Source of the DNA: Clostridia bacterium BRH_c25
Lineage (GTDB): Bacteria > Bacillota_A > Clostridia > Lutisporales > Lutisporaceae
Direction of reading: 5' to 3'
Length of the DNA: 24,201 nt
Assembly (NCBI GenBank): GCA_001515955.1
Contig: LOES01000155.1
Location: 1-24,201, forward strand
In this document: piece by piece, positions 14,680-21,749 of the stretch
Position numbering within the stretch: the first letter of the stretch is position 1
Layout of the letters: each line of letters starts with the position of its first letter
The notes under the pieces: generated by a model
Seen by the model: the letters and a program-made list of their open reading frames with translations, nothing else
Database searches by the model: none
Told to the model about the DNA's origin: nothing
Translations under genes and position numbers: made by a program

Positions 14680-15504
14680 ATGCACGACAAGGATGTAATG
14701 TTTCTAAAAGACAAAAGCAAACACATACGAAGCTTGATAGTTGATGAGATAGGGAAGCTTGGAGTGGGACATATCGGCGGTTGTCTTTCGCCTGTAGAGG
14801 CACTTGTGGTTTTATATTACAAACAGATGAATATAGACCCGGCTAATCCCAAAATGGAGGGCAGGGACAGGTTCATAATGTCAAAAGGCCATGCCGGTCC
14901 GGCGGTATATGCCGTGCTTGCCGACAAAGGATATTTTGATGTCTGTGAGCTGGATACCCTGAACAAGCCGGAGACAAATCTCCCCAGCCACTGTGACATG
15001 CTGAGGACCAGGGGTATAGATATGACGGCAGGATCATTAGGGCAGGGCATATCCTGTGCTGTAGGAATGGCAAAGGCATCAAAGATAAAGAAGGATAACG
15101 CGCATATATATTGCATGGTCGGAGATGGAGAGAGTCAGGAGGGGGAAGTCTGGGAAGCGGCTATGTGCGCCGCACAGTTCAAACTCAATAATCTCATAGC
15201 CTTCACTGATTACAACAAGCTTCAGATAGACGGGTCTGTTCAGGAAGTAATGGGCATAGCTCCCTTGGATAAAAAGTGGGAAGCCTTTGGCTGGAATGTG
15301 ATTAATGTTGCTGATGGGCATGATGTTGTTGAAATAGATGAAGCTGTAGAAGAAGGAAAGAAATCGGCAGATAAGCCTACAATGATAATACTGAATACCA
15401 TAAAGGGCAAGGGTGTATCCTTTGTGGAAGCTGCAGGAGTCAAGAACCACAACATGCCTGTAACGGAAGAGCAAAGGCTTCAAGCACTGAAGGAATTGGA
15501 ATAG
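14680..15504 (+). CDS. Transketolase, N-terminal (thiamine pyrophosphate-binding) subunit
   Basis: First half of a two-subunit transketolase, which transfers two-carbon ketol units between sugar phosphates. It has 274 residues and covers the cofactor pyrophosphate-binding domain. Landmarks are GVGHIGGCLSP (His31), MSKGHAGPAVYAVL (His71), and the thiamine pyrophosphate motif starting GDGESQEGE at residue 148 and ending FTDYNKLQIDG. The C-terminal half follows as a separate gene after 13 nt. AGGAGG at 14664-14669 is the ribosome binding site, with a rather long spacing of 10 nt to the chosen ATG. Split transketolases are common in clostridia and archaea, so this is not a broken gene. Confidence 0.93.
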   Translation: MHDKDVMFLKDKSKHIRSLIVDEIGKLGVGHIGGCLSPVEALVVLYYKQMNIDPANPKMEGRDRFIMSKGHAGPAVYAVLADKGYFDVCELDTLNKPETNLPSHCDMLRTRGIDMTAGSLGQGISCAVGMAKASKIKKDNAHIYCMVGDGESQEGEVWEAAMCAAQFKLNNLIAFTDYNKLQIDGSVQEVMGIAPLDKKWEAFGWNVINVADGHDVVEIDEAVEEGKKSADKPTMIILNTIKGKGVSFVEAAGVKNHNMPVTEEQRLQALKELE

Positions 15505-15517
15505 GAGGGGCGGAATA

Positions 15518-16459
15518 ATGTACGAGAATGTTGAAATGAGACAGGTATTGGCTGAAGCACTTGGCAGCATGATGGAGAAGGATGAAAGAATAATTGTTAT
15601 AGATGCAGACCTTGCAAGGGCAAATGGGACAATGTCTCTAAGGGATAAATATCCTGAGAGGGCTTTTGATGTGGGTGTTGCAGAGCAAAATATGGCAGCA
15701 GTAGCAGCCGGTATGGCTGCATATGGATTTATTCCCTTTATAGGCTCCTTCACACCTTTTGCAACAAGAAGGATATGCGACCAGATAACAATATCTATAG
15801 CCTATGCAAAAAGAAATGTCAAGATAATCGGCTCGGACCCTGGTGTATCCGCAGAGCTTAATGGCGGAACCCACATGAGCATGGAGGATATAGGAGTAAT
15901 CAGAAGCATTCCGGGAATAGTGATTTTTGAGCCTGTTGATGCAGTGCAGCTTGCAAAGGCACTTCCTGTGATAGTGGAATATGACGGGCCTGTATATGTA
16001 AGAATGTTCAGGAAGGCTTCACCAATAGTATTCAAGGATGATTACAAATTTGAGCTTTTCAAGGCGGACCTGATAAAAGAAGGTAAGGATGTAACGCTGT
16101 TTGCAACCGGTATTATGGTCAATGAGGCTCTGAAAGCCGATGAAATGTTAAAGGCCGAAGGCATAACTGCTGAGATAATCAATATACATACTATAAAACC
16201 GATAGACAGGGAAGCTGTTGTGAAGTCAGCGAAGAAGACCGGTGCAGTGGTAACCTGTGAAAACCACAATGTTATCGGGGGCTTGAAGAGTGCAGTGGCT
16301 GAGGTGCTTGCAGATGAGTACCCTGTGCCGATAAAGGCAGTAGGTGTACAGGATCACTTCGGTGAGGTCGCGAAGATGGATTACCTGAAGAAGAAGTATC
16401 ATATGACGGCAGAGGATATAGTAAAGGCAGCAAAAGAAGCGATAGCAATGAAGAAGTAG
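15518..16459 (+). CDS. Transketolase, C-terminal (pyrimidine-binding) subunit
   Basis: Second half of the two-subunit transketolase: the pyrimidine-binding domain (about residues 1-170, with FDVGVAEQNMAAVAAGMAAYGF, where the Glu activates the cofactor) and the C-terminal transketolase domain (about 185-313, with GKDVTLFATGIMVNEALKA and VVTCENHNVIGGLKSAVAE). It has 313 residues. AGGAGGGG (15503-15510) overlaps the upstream stop codon, and the ATG follows 7 nt later, a tight arrangement that suits equal production of the two subunits. It may supply erythrose 4-phosphate to the DAHP synthase encoded 1 kb downstream. Confidence 0.93.
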   Translation: MYENVEMRQVLAEALGSMMEKDERIIVIDADLARANGTMSLRDKYPERAFDVGVAEQNMAAVAAGMAAYGFIPFIGSFTPFATRRICDQITISIAYAKRNVKIIGSDPGVSAELNGGTHMSMEDIGVIRSIPGIVIFEPVDAVQLAKALPVIVEYDGPVYVRMFRKASPIVFKDDYKFELFKADLIKEGKDVTLFATGIMVNEALKADEMLKAEGITAEIINIHTIKPIDREAVVKSAKKTGAVVTCENHNVIGGLKSAVAEVLADEYPVPIKAVGVQDHFGEVAKMDYLKKKYHMTAEDIVKAAKEAIAMKK

Positions 16460-16473
16460 CAAGAGGTCCAGGT

Positions 16474-16651
16474 ACGGGTAACACGGAAAGACACGGATGT
16501 TACACGGAATTCCTGCGGAATTACACGGCGGGAAAAATATTCTGATACATAAATAATTATCGATAACAAAGCATATATCGAAATTTGCTAATATAGCAAA
16601 ATAAATATAATACTTAACCGTGTTTTTCCGAAGGAAATCCGTGTTACCCGT
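16474..16651 (+). repeat. Intergenic palindromic element 4, ACACGGA-rich arms around an AT-rich centre
   Basis: Outer arms ACGGGTAACACGGA (16474-16487) and TCCGTGTTACCCGT (16638-16651) are a perfect 14-bp inverted repeat. The left side holds four copies of the 7-mer ACACGGM (16481, 16491, 16502 and 16523) and the hairpin AATTCC-TGC-GGAATT (16508-16522). GTTACACGGAAT (16499-16510) is identical to element 1 at 3184-3195. The AT-rich centre has its own perfect stem TTTGCTA-ATA-TAGCAAA (16584-16600) and a TATAAT (16606-16611) that might act as a promoter for the gene downstream. No gene is supported in the 241-nt gap. Confidence 0.82.
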
Positions 16652-16700
16652 TCCCCCGACCCGGGCTAGTATCGTGTTTCATAGGAAATGGAGAAATGCC

Positions 16701-17078
16701 ATGACGAAATTTCTAAGGCTTTTAATAGCTATTATCAACAGAATCCATGATTTAATAGTGGATAGTGCCCATGGGCTGGGATTGAGGCTTACTGACAAGC
16801 AACTGCACTTTTGGCTGCTGGGAGCAATAGGAATAATTATTTTTATTGTATGCGATGCTTTATTTAAGCGGCTTGCCAAGTGGAGTGTCTCAGCTATTAC
16901 GTTTATTTATACATTCACAATTATGGTTGTCCTGGTTCTGGCCATTGAAATTGGACAAAAGGTCACACAGGCAGGAAACATGGAATTTGAGGATGTAGTA
17001 GCCGGGTTAAGCGGTTTCATAGTATTTTCACTATTGTATATTCTAATAAGAATATTGTTGAAAGAATTAAAGAAGTAA
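16701..17078 (+). CDS. VanZ-like small membrane protein
   Basis: Predicted integral membrane protein of 125 residues with about three hydrophobic segments. The pattern DKQLHFWLLG, then AIEIGQKVTQ and FEDVVAGLSGFIVF, resembles the VanZ family layout (D..HF, E..Q, D..AN/AG..G). Function in the family is poorly known apart from teicoplanin resistance by VanZ itself. The frame stays open to 16620, but those 27 extra codons come from the right arm of palindromic element 4. GGAG at 16690-16693 is 7 nt before ATG 16701, so the short form is preferred. It lies alone between the transketolase and aro units. Family assignment is moderate. Confidence 0.6.
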   Translation: MTKFLRLLIAIINRIHDLIVDSAHGLGLRLTDKQLHFWLLGAIGIIIFIVCDALFKRLAKWSVSAITFIYTFTIMVVLVLAIEIGQKVTQAGNMEFEDVVAGLSGFIVFSLLYILIRILLKELKK

Positions 17079-17146
17079 TGGATTATTTTAATGTTACACA
17101 CTCTGTTACATTACAATAAAATAGTAGCAACTAAACAAAATAGCAG

Positions 17147-17174
17147 TTGACATCTTTGGCCTATGTGTTATAAT
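17147..17174 (+). promoter_or_regulatory. Perfect consensus sigma-A promoter of the aro operon leader
   Basis: -35 TTGACA (17147-17152), 16-nt spacer, -10 TATAAT (17169-17174), plus the extended TGn motif (TGTTATAAT). Both hexamers are exact consensus. Transcription should begin near 17181, about 330 nt before aroF. A promoter this strong ahead of a biosynthetic operon suggests that control is exerted later, in the leader. Confidence 0.9.
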
Positions 17175-17223
17175 CGATAGAAATACCTTTAGTTCACAAT
17201 TTTTCGAAATGGAGACTCGTGCA

Positions 17224-17391
17224 ATGGATAATTTATTGAGGAAGGGAATAAGCGGAATATATTACTTTAACTTTAGCTTGGGCTATTATTTTAGCGCCGG
17301 CTATTTTACATGCAAAAAAGAATATATTCCTTTTCTTAATGAGTTAAGAGAGTTCAAGCACATACTATATAGAAAACTTCTGTATATATGA
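17224..17391 (+). CDS. Putative Tyr/Phe-rich leader peptide of the aro operon
   Basis: A 55-codon frame inside the leader transcript. GGAG at 17211-17214 lies 9 nt before the ATG; another in-frame ATG at 17209 would add five residues. Residues 13-28 read YYFNFSLGYYFSAGYF, so 9 of 16 are Tyr or Phe, and there is no Trp in the peptide. The frame stops 13 nt before the perfect terminator at 17405-17430. This is the arrangement of an attenuation leader peptide that senses charged tRNA-Tyr and tRNA-Phe, the end products of the operon downstream. The C-terminal half (residues 30-55) is ordinary in composition and long for a leader peptide, so a real small protein remains possible. Confidence 0.65.
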   Translation: MDNLLRKGISGIYYFNFSLGYYFSAGYFTCKKEYIPFLNELREFKHILYRKLLYI

Positions 17392-17404
17392 AAACACCCG
17401 TTAC

Positions 17405-17443
17405 AAATAAGGCTCATTAGAGCCTTATTTTTTTTAGTTTTTT
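17405..17443 (+). terminator. Attenuator terminator upstream of aroF, with alternative pairing
   Basis: Perfect 11-bp stem AAATAAGGCTC (17405-17415) / GAGCCTTATTT (17420-17430) with a 4-nt loop ATTA, followed by eight T and, two bases later, six more. It sits between the operon promoter and aroF, so it must be conditional. A competing pairing exists: TTAATGAGTT (17336-17345) with GGCTCATTAG (17411-17420), 10 pairs of which three are G-U. That would destroy the terminator stem. GGGCTATTATTT (17280-17291) can also pair with 17405-17415 with one bulge. Confidence 0.85.
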
Positions 17444-17509
17444 ATGGGTATAAAGACTGTTATTTCAAAATGAGGGAATTGTTACATACTAATTTAAAGG
17501 AGGATTACC

Positions 17510-18523
17510 ATGGTGATAGTAATGAGAGCAGATGCTCCAAAGCAAGAAATTGAAAAGATAAAGGAAAGGGTGGAAACAGGGAATCGGAAGGTAAGCGTAA
17601 TGGAGGGCAGGGATTATTGTGTGCTTGGCATAATAGGTGATACAACAGATATAGACGTAAACGAAATAGAAGCAAACGAACATGTGGAAAAGGTAATGAA
17701 AGTCCAGCAGAGCTACAAGCTTGCAAACAGAATGTTCCACCTGGACAATTCAGTGATAAGGGTAAGGGATAAGACCATTGGCGGACAAGATCTGGCTGTA
17801 ATAGCAGGTCCTTGCTCGGTGGAGAGCGAAGACCAGATATTGAATCTGGCAAGAAAAGTAAAAGAGTGCGGGGCGACATTTTTAAGAGGAGGCGCATTCA
17901 AGCCAAGGACATCCCCGTACAGCTTCCAGGGCATGAAGCTTGAAGGACTTGAGCTTTTAAAGCTTGCCAGGGAGGAAACGGGCCTTCCGATTGTTACGGA
18001 AATAATGTCGGCGGATATGATAGAGAGATTTGTCGAAGATGTGGATGTAATACAGGTGGGCGCAAGAAATATGCAGAACTTCGAGCTTCTTAAGGAGCTT
18101 GGAAGAACCAGGAAGTCTATACTTTTAAAGCGCGGACTGTCTGCAACAATAGAAGAACTGCTTATGTCTGCAGAGTATATCATGTCTGAAGGAAACAGCA
18201 ATGTAATACTTTGTGAAAGAGGTATAAGGACCTTTGAGACCTATACCAGAAATACTCTTGACCTTAGCGCAGTACTGGCAATCAAGAAACTCAGCCATTT
18301 GCCTGTTATAGTTGATCCAAGTCATGCGGCAGGCTTGTGGTGGATGGTTGAACCTCTTGCGAAGGCATCGGTGGCTGTGGGTGCTGACGGAATAATGATA
18401 GAAGTCCACAATGATCCCGCAAATGCCAAGTGCGATGGGCAGCAATCAATCAAACCTGAAAGGTTCAGGGCTTTAATGGAAGATATAACAGCCATGGCAG
18501 GCTCTATAAGGAGAATTGTTTAG
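17510..18523 (+). CDS. aroF: DAHP synthase (class I beta, with N-terminal regulatory domain)
   Basis: 3-Deoxy-D-arabino-heptulosonate 7-phosphate synthase, which condenses phosphoenolpyruvate and erythrose 4-phosphate as the first step of the shikimate pathway. It has 337 residues. Residues 1 to about 70 form a ferredoxin-like domain, which in the Thermotoga maritima enzyme binds Tyr and Phe for feedback inhibition. The TIM barrel follows, with [22 protein letters not shown] and VDPSHAAG. The metal ligands Cys102, His272, Glu298 and Asp309 fall at the same numbers I recall for the Thermotoga enzyme. AAAGGAGG at 17496-17503 sets the start. First structural gene of the aro operon and the likely target of leader control. 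Confidence 0.96.
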   Translation: MVIVMRADAPKQEIEKIKERVETGNRKVSVMEGRDYCVLGIIGDTTDIDVNEIEANEHVEKVMKVQQSYKLANRMFHLDNSVIRVRDKTIGGQDLAVIAGPCSVESEDQILNLARKVKECGATFLRGGAFKPRTSPYSFQGMKLEGLELLKLAREETGLPIVTEIMSADMIERFVEDVDVIQVGARNMQNFELLKELGRTRKSILLKRGLSATIEELLMSAEYIMSEGNSNVILCERGIRTFETYTRNTLDLSAVLAIKKLSHLPVIVDPSHAAGLWWMVEPLAKASVAVGADGIMIEVHNDPANAKCDGQQSIKPERFRALMEDITAMAGSIRRIV

Positions 18524-18534
18524 GAGGAATTGAA

Positions 18535-19392
18535 TTGGAAGAAGGCAGCTTTAGAAGAAATATAGCGGTGGTAGGCTTGGGATTGATAGGTGGTTCCTAT
18601 GCCATGGCTTTGAGACAGCTTAAGGCCGGAAGGGTATTCGGAATCGATATAGATAAGGAGGTGTTGGACAAAGCAGTCGGTTGCGGAACAATAGATGAAG
18701 GCGCTGCTGATGCCAAAGCAATATTATGTAAGTCCGATATGGTAATAATTGCCCTCTATCCCCAGGATACAATTGAATTTATTAAGAATAACGCCAAGTA
18801 TTTCAAACCCGGAACAATAGTAACCGATACCTGTGGTATCAAGCAGCCGATAATTGCTGCTGCAATGAAAAATTTGCCGGAAAATGTTGAGTTTGTAGGG
18901 GGACATCCTATGGCAGGCAATGAATTCCAAGGTTTTGATGCTGCGTCCCGGGAGCTTTTCTTTGATACAAATTATATTATAACACCCCATGAAAGCAATA
19001 GTGAAAAGGGAATAACGGCTGTTGAAGAGCTGGCAGCAGCAATAGGCTGCAAGTGTGTGACCAGGATAGAAGCAGAGGCTCATGACCGTATAATATCTTT
19101 TACCAGCCAGCTTCCGCATATAGTTGCCATCTCATTTGCTAATCTTGTAACGGGTGAGATGGATATGCATGCTTTTACCGGACGCAGCTTCACGGATGCC
19201 ACCAGAGTCGCGGCATTGAACAAGGAGCTTTGGACTCAAATATTTAGGATGAATAATATAAACATTATTGATAGAATAGAAGATATGGAAGATATGCTGC
19301 AAAAACTGAAAAAAGCTATAAATTCACAGGACGAAAGCAGCCTTAGAACAATATTTGACAATGCTATCAAAGGGAAAAGGGAGATTGGATAG
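18535..19392 (+). CDS. tyrA: Prephenate dehydrogenase
   Basis: NAD(P)-dependent oxidative decarboxylation of prephenate to 4-hydroxyphenylpyruvate on the tyrosine branch. It has 285 residues. The N-terminal Rossmann motif is VVGLGLIGGSYAMA. DTCGIKQPI and GGHPMAGNEFQGFDAA are prephenate dehydrogenase blocks, followed by the helical dimerisation domain with FTSQLPHIVAISFANL. No C-terminal ACT domain is present, so feedback control would come from elsewhere. The start is a TTG at 18535; AGGAGGAA (18522-18529) overlaps the aroF stop. No better start exists before the Rossmann motif. It runs directly into aroB with no gap. Confidence 0.94.
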   Translation: MEEGSFRRNIAVVGLGLIGGSYAMALRQLKAGRVFGIDIDKEVLDKAVGCGTIDEGAADAKAILCKSDMVIIALYPQDTIEFIKNNAKYFKPGTIVTDTCGIKQPIIAAAMKNLPENVEFVGGHPMAGNEFQGFDAASRELFFDTNYIITPHESNSEKGITAVEELAAAIGCKCVTRIEAEAHDRIISFTSQLPHIVAISFANLVTGEMDMHAFTGRSFTDATRVAALNKELWTQIFRMNNINIIDRIEDMEDMLQKLKKAINSQDESSLRTIFDNAIKGKREIG

Positions 19393-20460
19393 ATGAGAAC
19401 TCTTGAGGTTTCAATAAAAAGCAGCAGTACAGAATATAAAATAATGATTAAGAAAAATGCTCCAAAGGAGCTGTATGAATATTTGGCAGGGAAGCACAAA
19501 GGTAAAAAGGCTGCAATAATTACCGATGATAATGTAAATAAGCTTTACGGAGCATTATTGTATAAGAGTATAACCGAGGCCGGACTGAATTGTACGCTTA
19601 TATCCGTCAGTCCGGGAGAAAAAAGCAAATCTATGGAGGTTCTTGCTGGAATATATGAGGCTCTTGCCAAATTCAACATAAGCAGAGGGGATATCATAAT
19701 TGCATTTGGCGGCGGCGTTGTAGGCGATTTGACGGGGTTTGCCGCTGCTACCTATTTAAGGGGAGTGTCCTATATTCAGATTCCTACAACGTTACTGTCG
19801 CAGGTAGACAGCAGCGTAGGAGGCAAAACTGCAGTTGACCTGCCATCCGGGAAAAACCTGGTAGGCAGCTTCTATCATCCTGAAATTGTATTTATTGATA
19901 CTATGTTTCTTAATACACTGGAAGACAGGTACTTGCGGGATGGAATGGCTGAAGTCATCAAATACGGATGCATCAAGGACAGTATACTCTTTGACAGGCT
20001 TCTGAATTATAAAGACCTGCAGCAATGCATTGACGATATGGATGAATTGGTATACTCCTGCTGCTCGATAAAGAGAGCGGTTGTGGAAGCGGATGAGCGG
20101 GACAGAGGAGAAAGAATGCTTCTCAATTTTGGACATACTCTGGGACACGCAGTGGAACAATACTACAATTACGAAAAATACACCCATGGAGAAGCTGTTG
20201 CGATGGGTATGGCGGAAATCACAAAACGAAGCGAGGGGTTGGGATTGACAGAAAAGGGTTCTGCAGCAGCTATAACAGAGGCCTTGAAAAAGTATGGACT
20301 GCCCTGTCAAATTCCTTTTGCAGATAAGAAAAAACTTGCCGGAGCAATAAAGCTGGATAAGAAATTCAATGGAGACAGCATTGGCCTTATTTTGCTAAGC
20401 AAGCTGGGAGAAGCCTTTATAAAGAAAATAAAGGTTGAAGAGCTGGAAAGCTTTATATAG
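19393..20460 (+). CDS. aroB: 3-Dehydroquinate synthase
   Basis: Converts DAHP to 3-dehydroquinate, the second shikimate pathway step, using NAD and a divalent metal. It has 355 residues, normal for AroB. The NAD-binding loop GGGVVGDLTGF is at 106-116, and TTLLSQVDSSVGGKTAVD is a family signature. The metal ligands are Glu187 (AEVIKYG), His248 (GHTLGH) and His265 (THGEAV), matching the E/H/H triad of the family. The ATG follows the tyrA stop codon immediately, with GGGAG about 10 nt upstream. Signs of transfer or damage are absent. Confidence 0.96.
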   Translation: MRTLEVSIKSSSTEYKIMIKKNAPKELYEYLAGKHKGKKAAIITDDNVNKLYGALLYKSITEAGLNCTLISVSPGEKSKSMEVLAGIYEALAKFNISRGDIIIAFGGGVVGDLTGFAAATYLRGVSYIQIPTTLLSQVDSSVGGKTAVDLPSGKNLVGSFYHPEIVFIDTMFLNTLEDRYLRDGMAEVIKYGCIKDSILFDRLLNYKDLQQCIDDMDELVYSCCSIKRAVVEADERDRGERMLLNFGHTLGHAVEQYYNYEKYTHGEAVAMGMAEITKRSEGLGLTEKGSAAAITEALKKYGLPCQIPFADKKKLAGAIKLDKKFNGDSIGLILLSKLGEAFIKKIKVEELESFI

Positions 20461-20471
20461 GGGGATCGTAA

Positions 20472-21749
20472 ATGAAGGAAGTAACTATATATCCGGATAG
20501 TCTTGCCGGAGAGGTTTTCATACCTCCATCAAAAAGTATGAGCCATAGGGCGGTTATATGTGCAGGTCTTTCGGAAGGAATAAGCATTATAAATAATATT
20601 GGAATATCCCTGGATATTGAAGCGACCTGCGAAGCCATGAGAAGTCTTGGTATAACGGTTGAGAAAGCTGCTTCTTCATTAAGGATAAAGGGCAGTGCTG
20701 CACTTGAACTGAAGAATACCCGGATAGACTGCCGCGAGTCAGGGTCTACCCTGAGATTTATCATACCGGTTGCAGCCTTGACAGGTGAACCTGTTGCTTT
20801 CTACGGGGAAGGGAAGCTGGTTGAGAGGTCTTTAGTACCTTACTTCAACATTTTTGAAAAGCAGGGGATAGAATATAAGACCGACAGCGGAAGGCTTCCG
20901 CTTCATATCAATGGCAGGCTGGCTCCGGGAGAGTTTCAGCTGGAGGGGAATATCAGCTCTCAGTTTATTAGCGGTTTGATGTTTGCACTTCCACTGCTGG
21001 ATGGTGATTCACGTATTACGGTGACCACCGAATTGGAGTCAAAGCCATACATAGATCTGACACTGAAGGTTTTGGAGGATTTTTCAATTCACATAGAAAA
21101 CCATAATTACAGGACCTTTATTGTAAAAGGAAATCAGAAATATAAGGCGGCAGATTATACTGTCGAAGGAGACTTTTCCCAGGCGGCCTTCTGGCTGGCA
21201 GCAGGGGCATTAGGGTCGGATGTGACATGCAGAGGTCTTGATATGGGATCAATGCAGGGTGATAAGTCGGTGTTGGATATAATGAATAAAATGGGATGCA
21301 GGATAGTTGCAGAGGGTGATACTATCAGGGCACTTCCGGCTGATATGAAGGGAACAGTGATTGATGCCTCCCAGTGTCCGGATCTGGTTCCCGTATTGGC
21401 AGTACTGGGTACATTGAGTGAGGGAAGAACGGAAATTATAAATGCAGAGAGGCTGCGTCTGAAGGAATCTGATAGACTAAAGGCTATGAGCAGTGAGCTG
21501 GGCAAGCTGGGAGCCTGTATTATGGAAGAGCCCGGGGGCTTGATTATTGAAGGCAGGAAAGGTCTCTGCGGCGGAAGGGTCGACAGCTGGAACGACCATA
21601 GAATTGCAATGGCTTTGGCTATAGCAGCCACTAAGTGTGATGAGCCGGTAGTAATAAGCAATGCTTCTTGCGTTGAAAAGTCTTATCCTGATTTCTGGGA
21701 GCATTATAAAGCATTGGGGGGTAGAATCGATGAGCGGGACATGGGGTAG
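20472..21749 (+). CDS. aroA: 3-Phosphoshikimate 1-carboxyvinyltransferase (EPSP synthase)
   Basis: Transfers the enolpyruvyl group of phosphoenolpyruvate to shikimate 3-phosphate. It has 425 residues, the usual length. The substrate-binding block PPSKSMSHRA carries Lys21. Further blocks are CRESGSTLRFIIPVAAL (the loop that in E. coli reads GNAGTAMR), SSQFISGLMFALPLL, RLRLKESDRLKAM and WNDHRIAMALAIAA. GGGGGA overlapping the aroB stop codon is the ribosome binding site. The ESGSTLRF variant of the phosphoenolpyruvate-site loop differs from the enteric enzyme. Its 3' end overlaps aroC by 20 nt. Confidence 0.96.
   Translation: MKEVTIYPDSLAGEVFIPPSKSMSHRAVICAGLSEGISIINNIGISLDIEATCEAMRSLGITVEKAASSLRIKGSAALELKNTRIDCRESGSTLRFIIPVAALTGEPVAFYGEGKLVERSLVPYFNIFEKQGIEYKTDSGRLPLHINGRLAPGEFQLEGNISSQFISGLMFALPLLDGDSRITVTTELESKPYIDLTLKVLEDFSIHIENHNYRTFIVKGNQKYKAADYTVEGDFSQAAFWLAAGALGSDVTCRGLDMGSMQGDKSVLDIMNKMGCRIVAEGDTIRALPADMKGTVIDASQCPDLVPVLAVLGTLSEGRTEIINAERLRLKESDRLKAMSSELGKLGACIMEEPGGLIIEGRKGLCGGRVDSWNDHRIAMALAIAATKCDEPVVISNASCVEKSYPDFWEHYKALGGRIDERDMG

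Noticed and set aside
15079..15753. 224-codon open frame on the minus strand across the two transketolase genes
   Set aside because: It overlaps two clearly coding genes on the other strand and contains no motif; shadow of biased codon use.
17101..17146. Hairpin between the VanZ-like gene and the aro promoter acting as a terminator
   Set aside because: The repeat AATGTTAC / GTTACATT (near 17089-17112) pairs with a mismatch and has no following T-run.
17175..17509. T-box riboswitch upstream of aroF
   Set aside because: No AGGGTGGNACCGCG-type T-box sequence or Stem I features were found before the terminator; the aromatic-rich frame explains the leader better.
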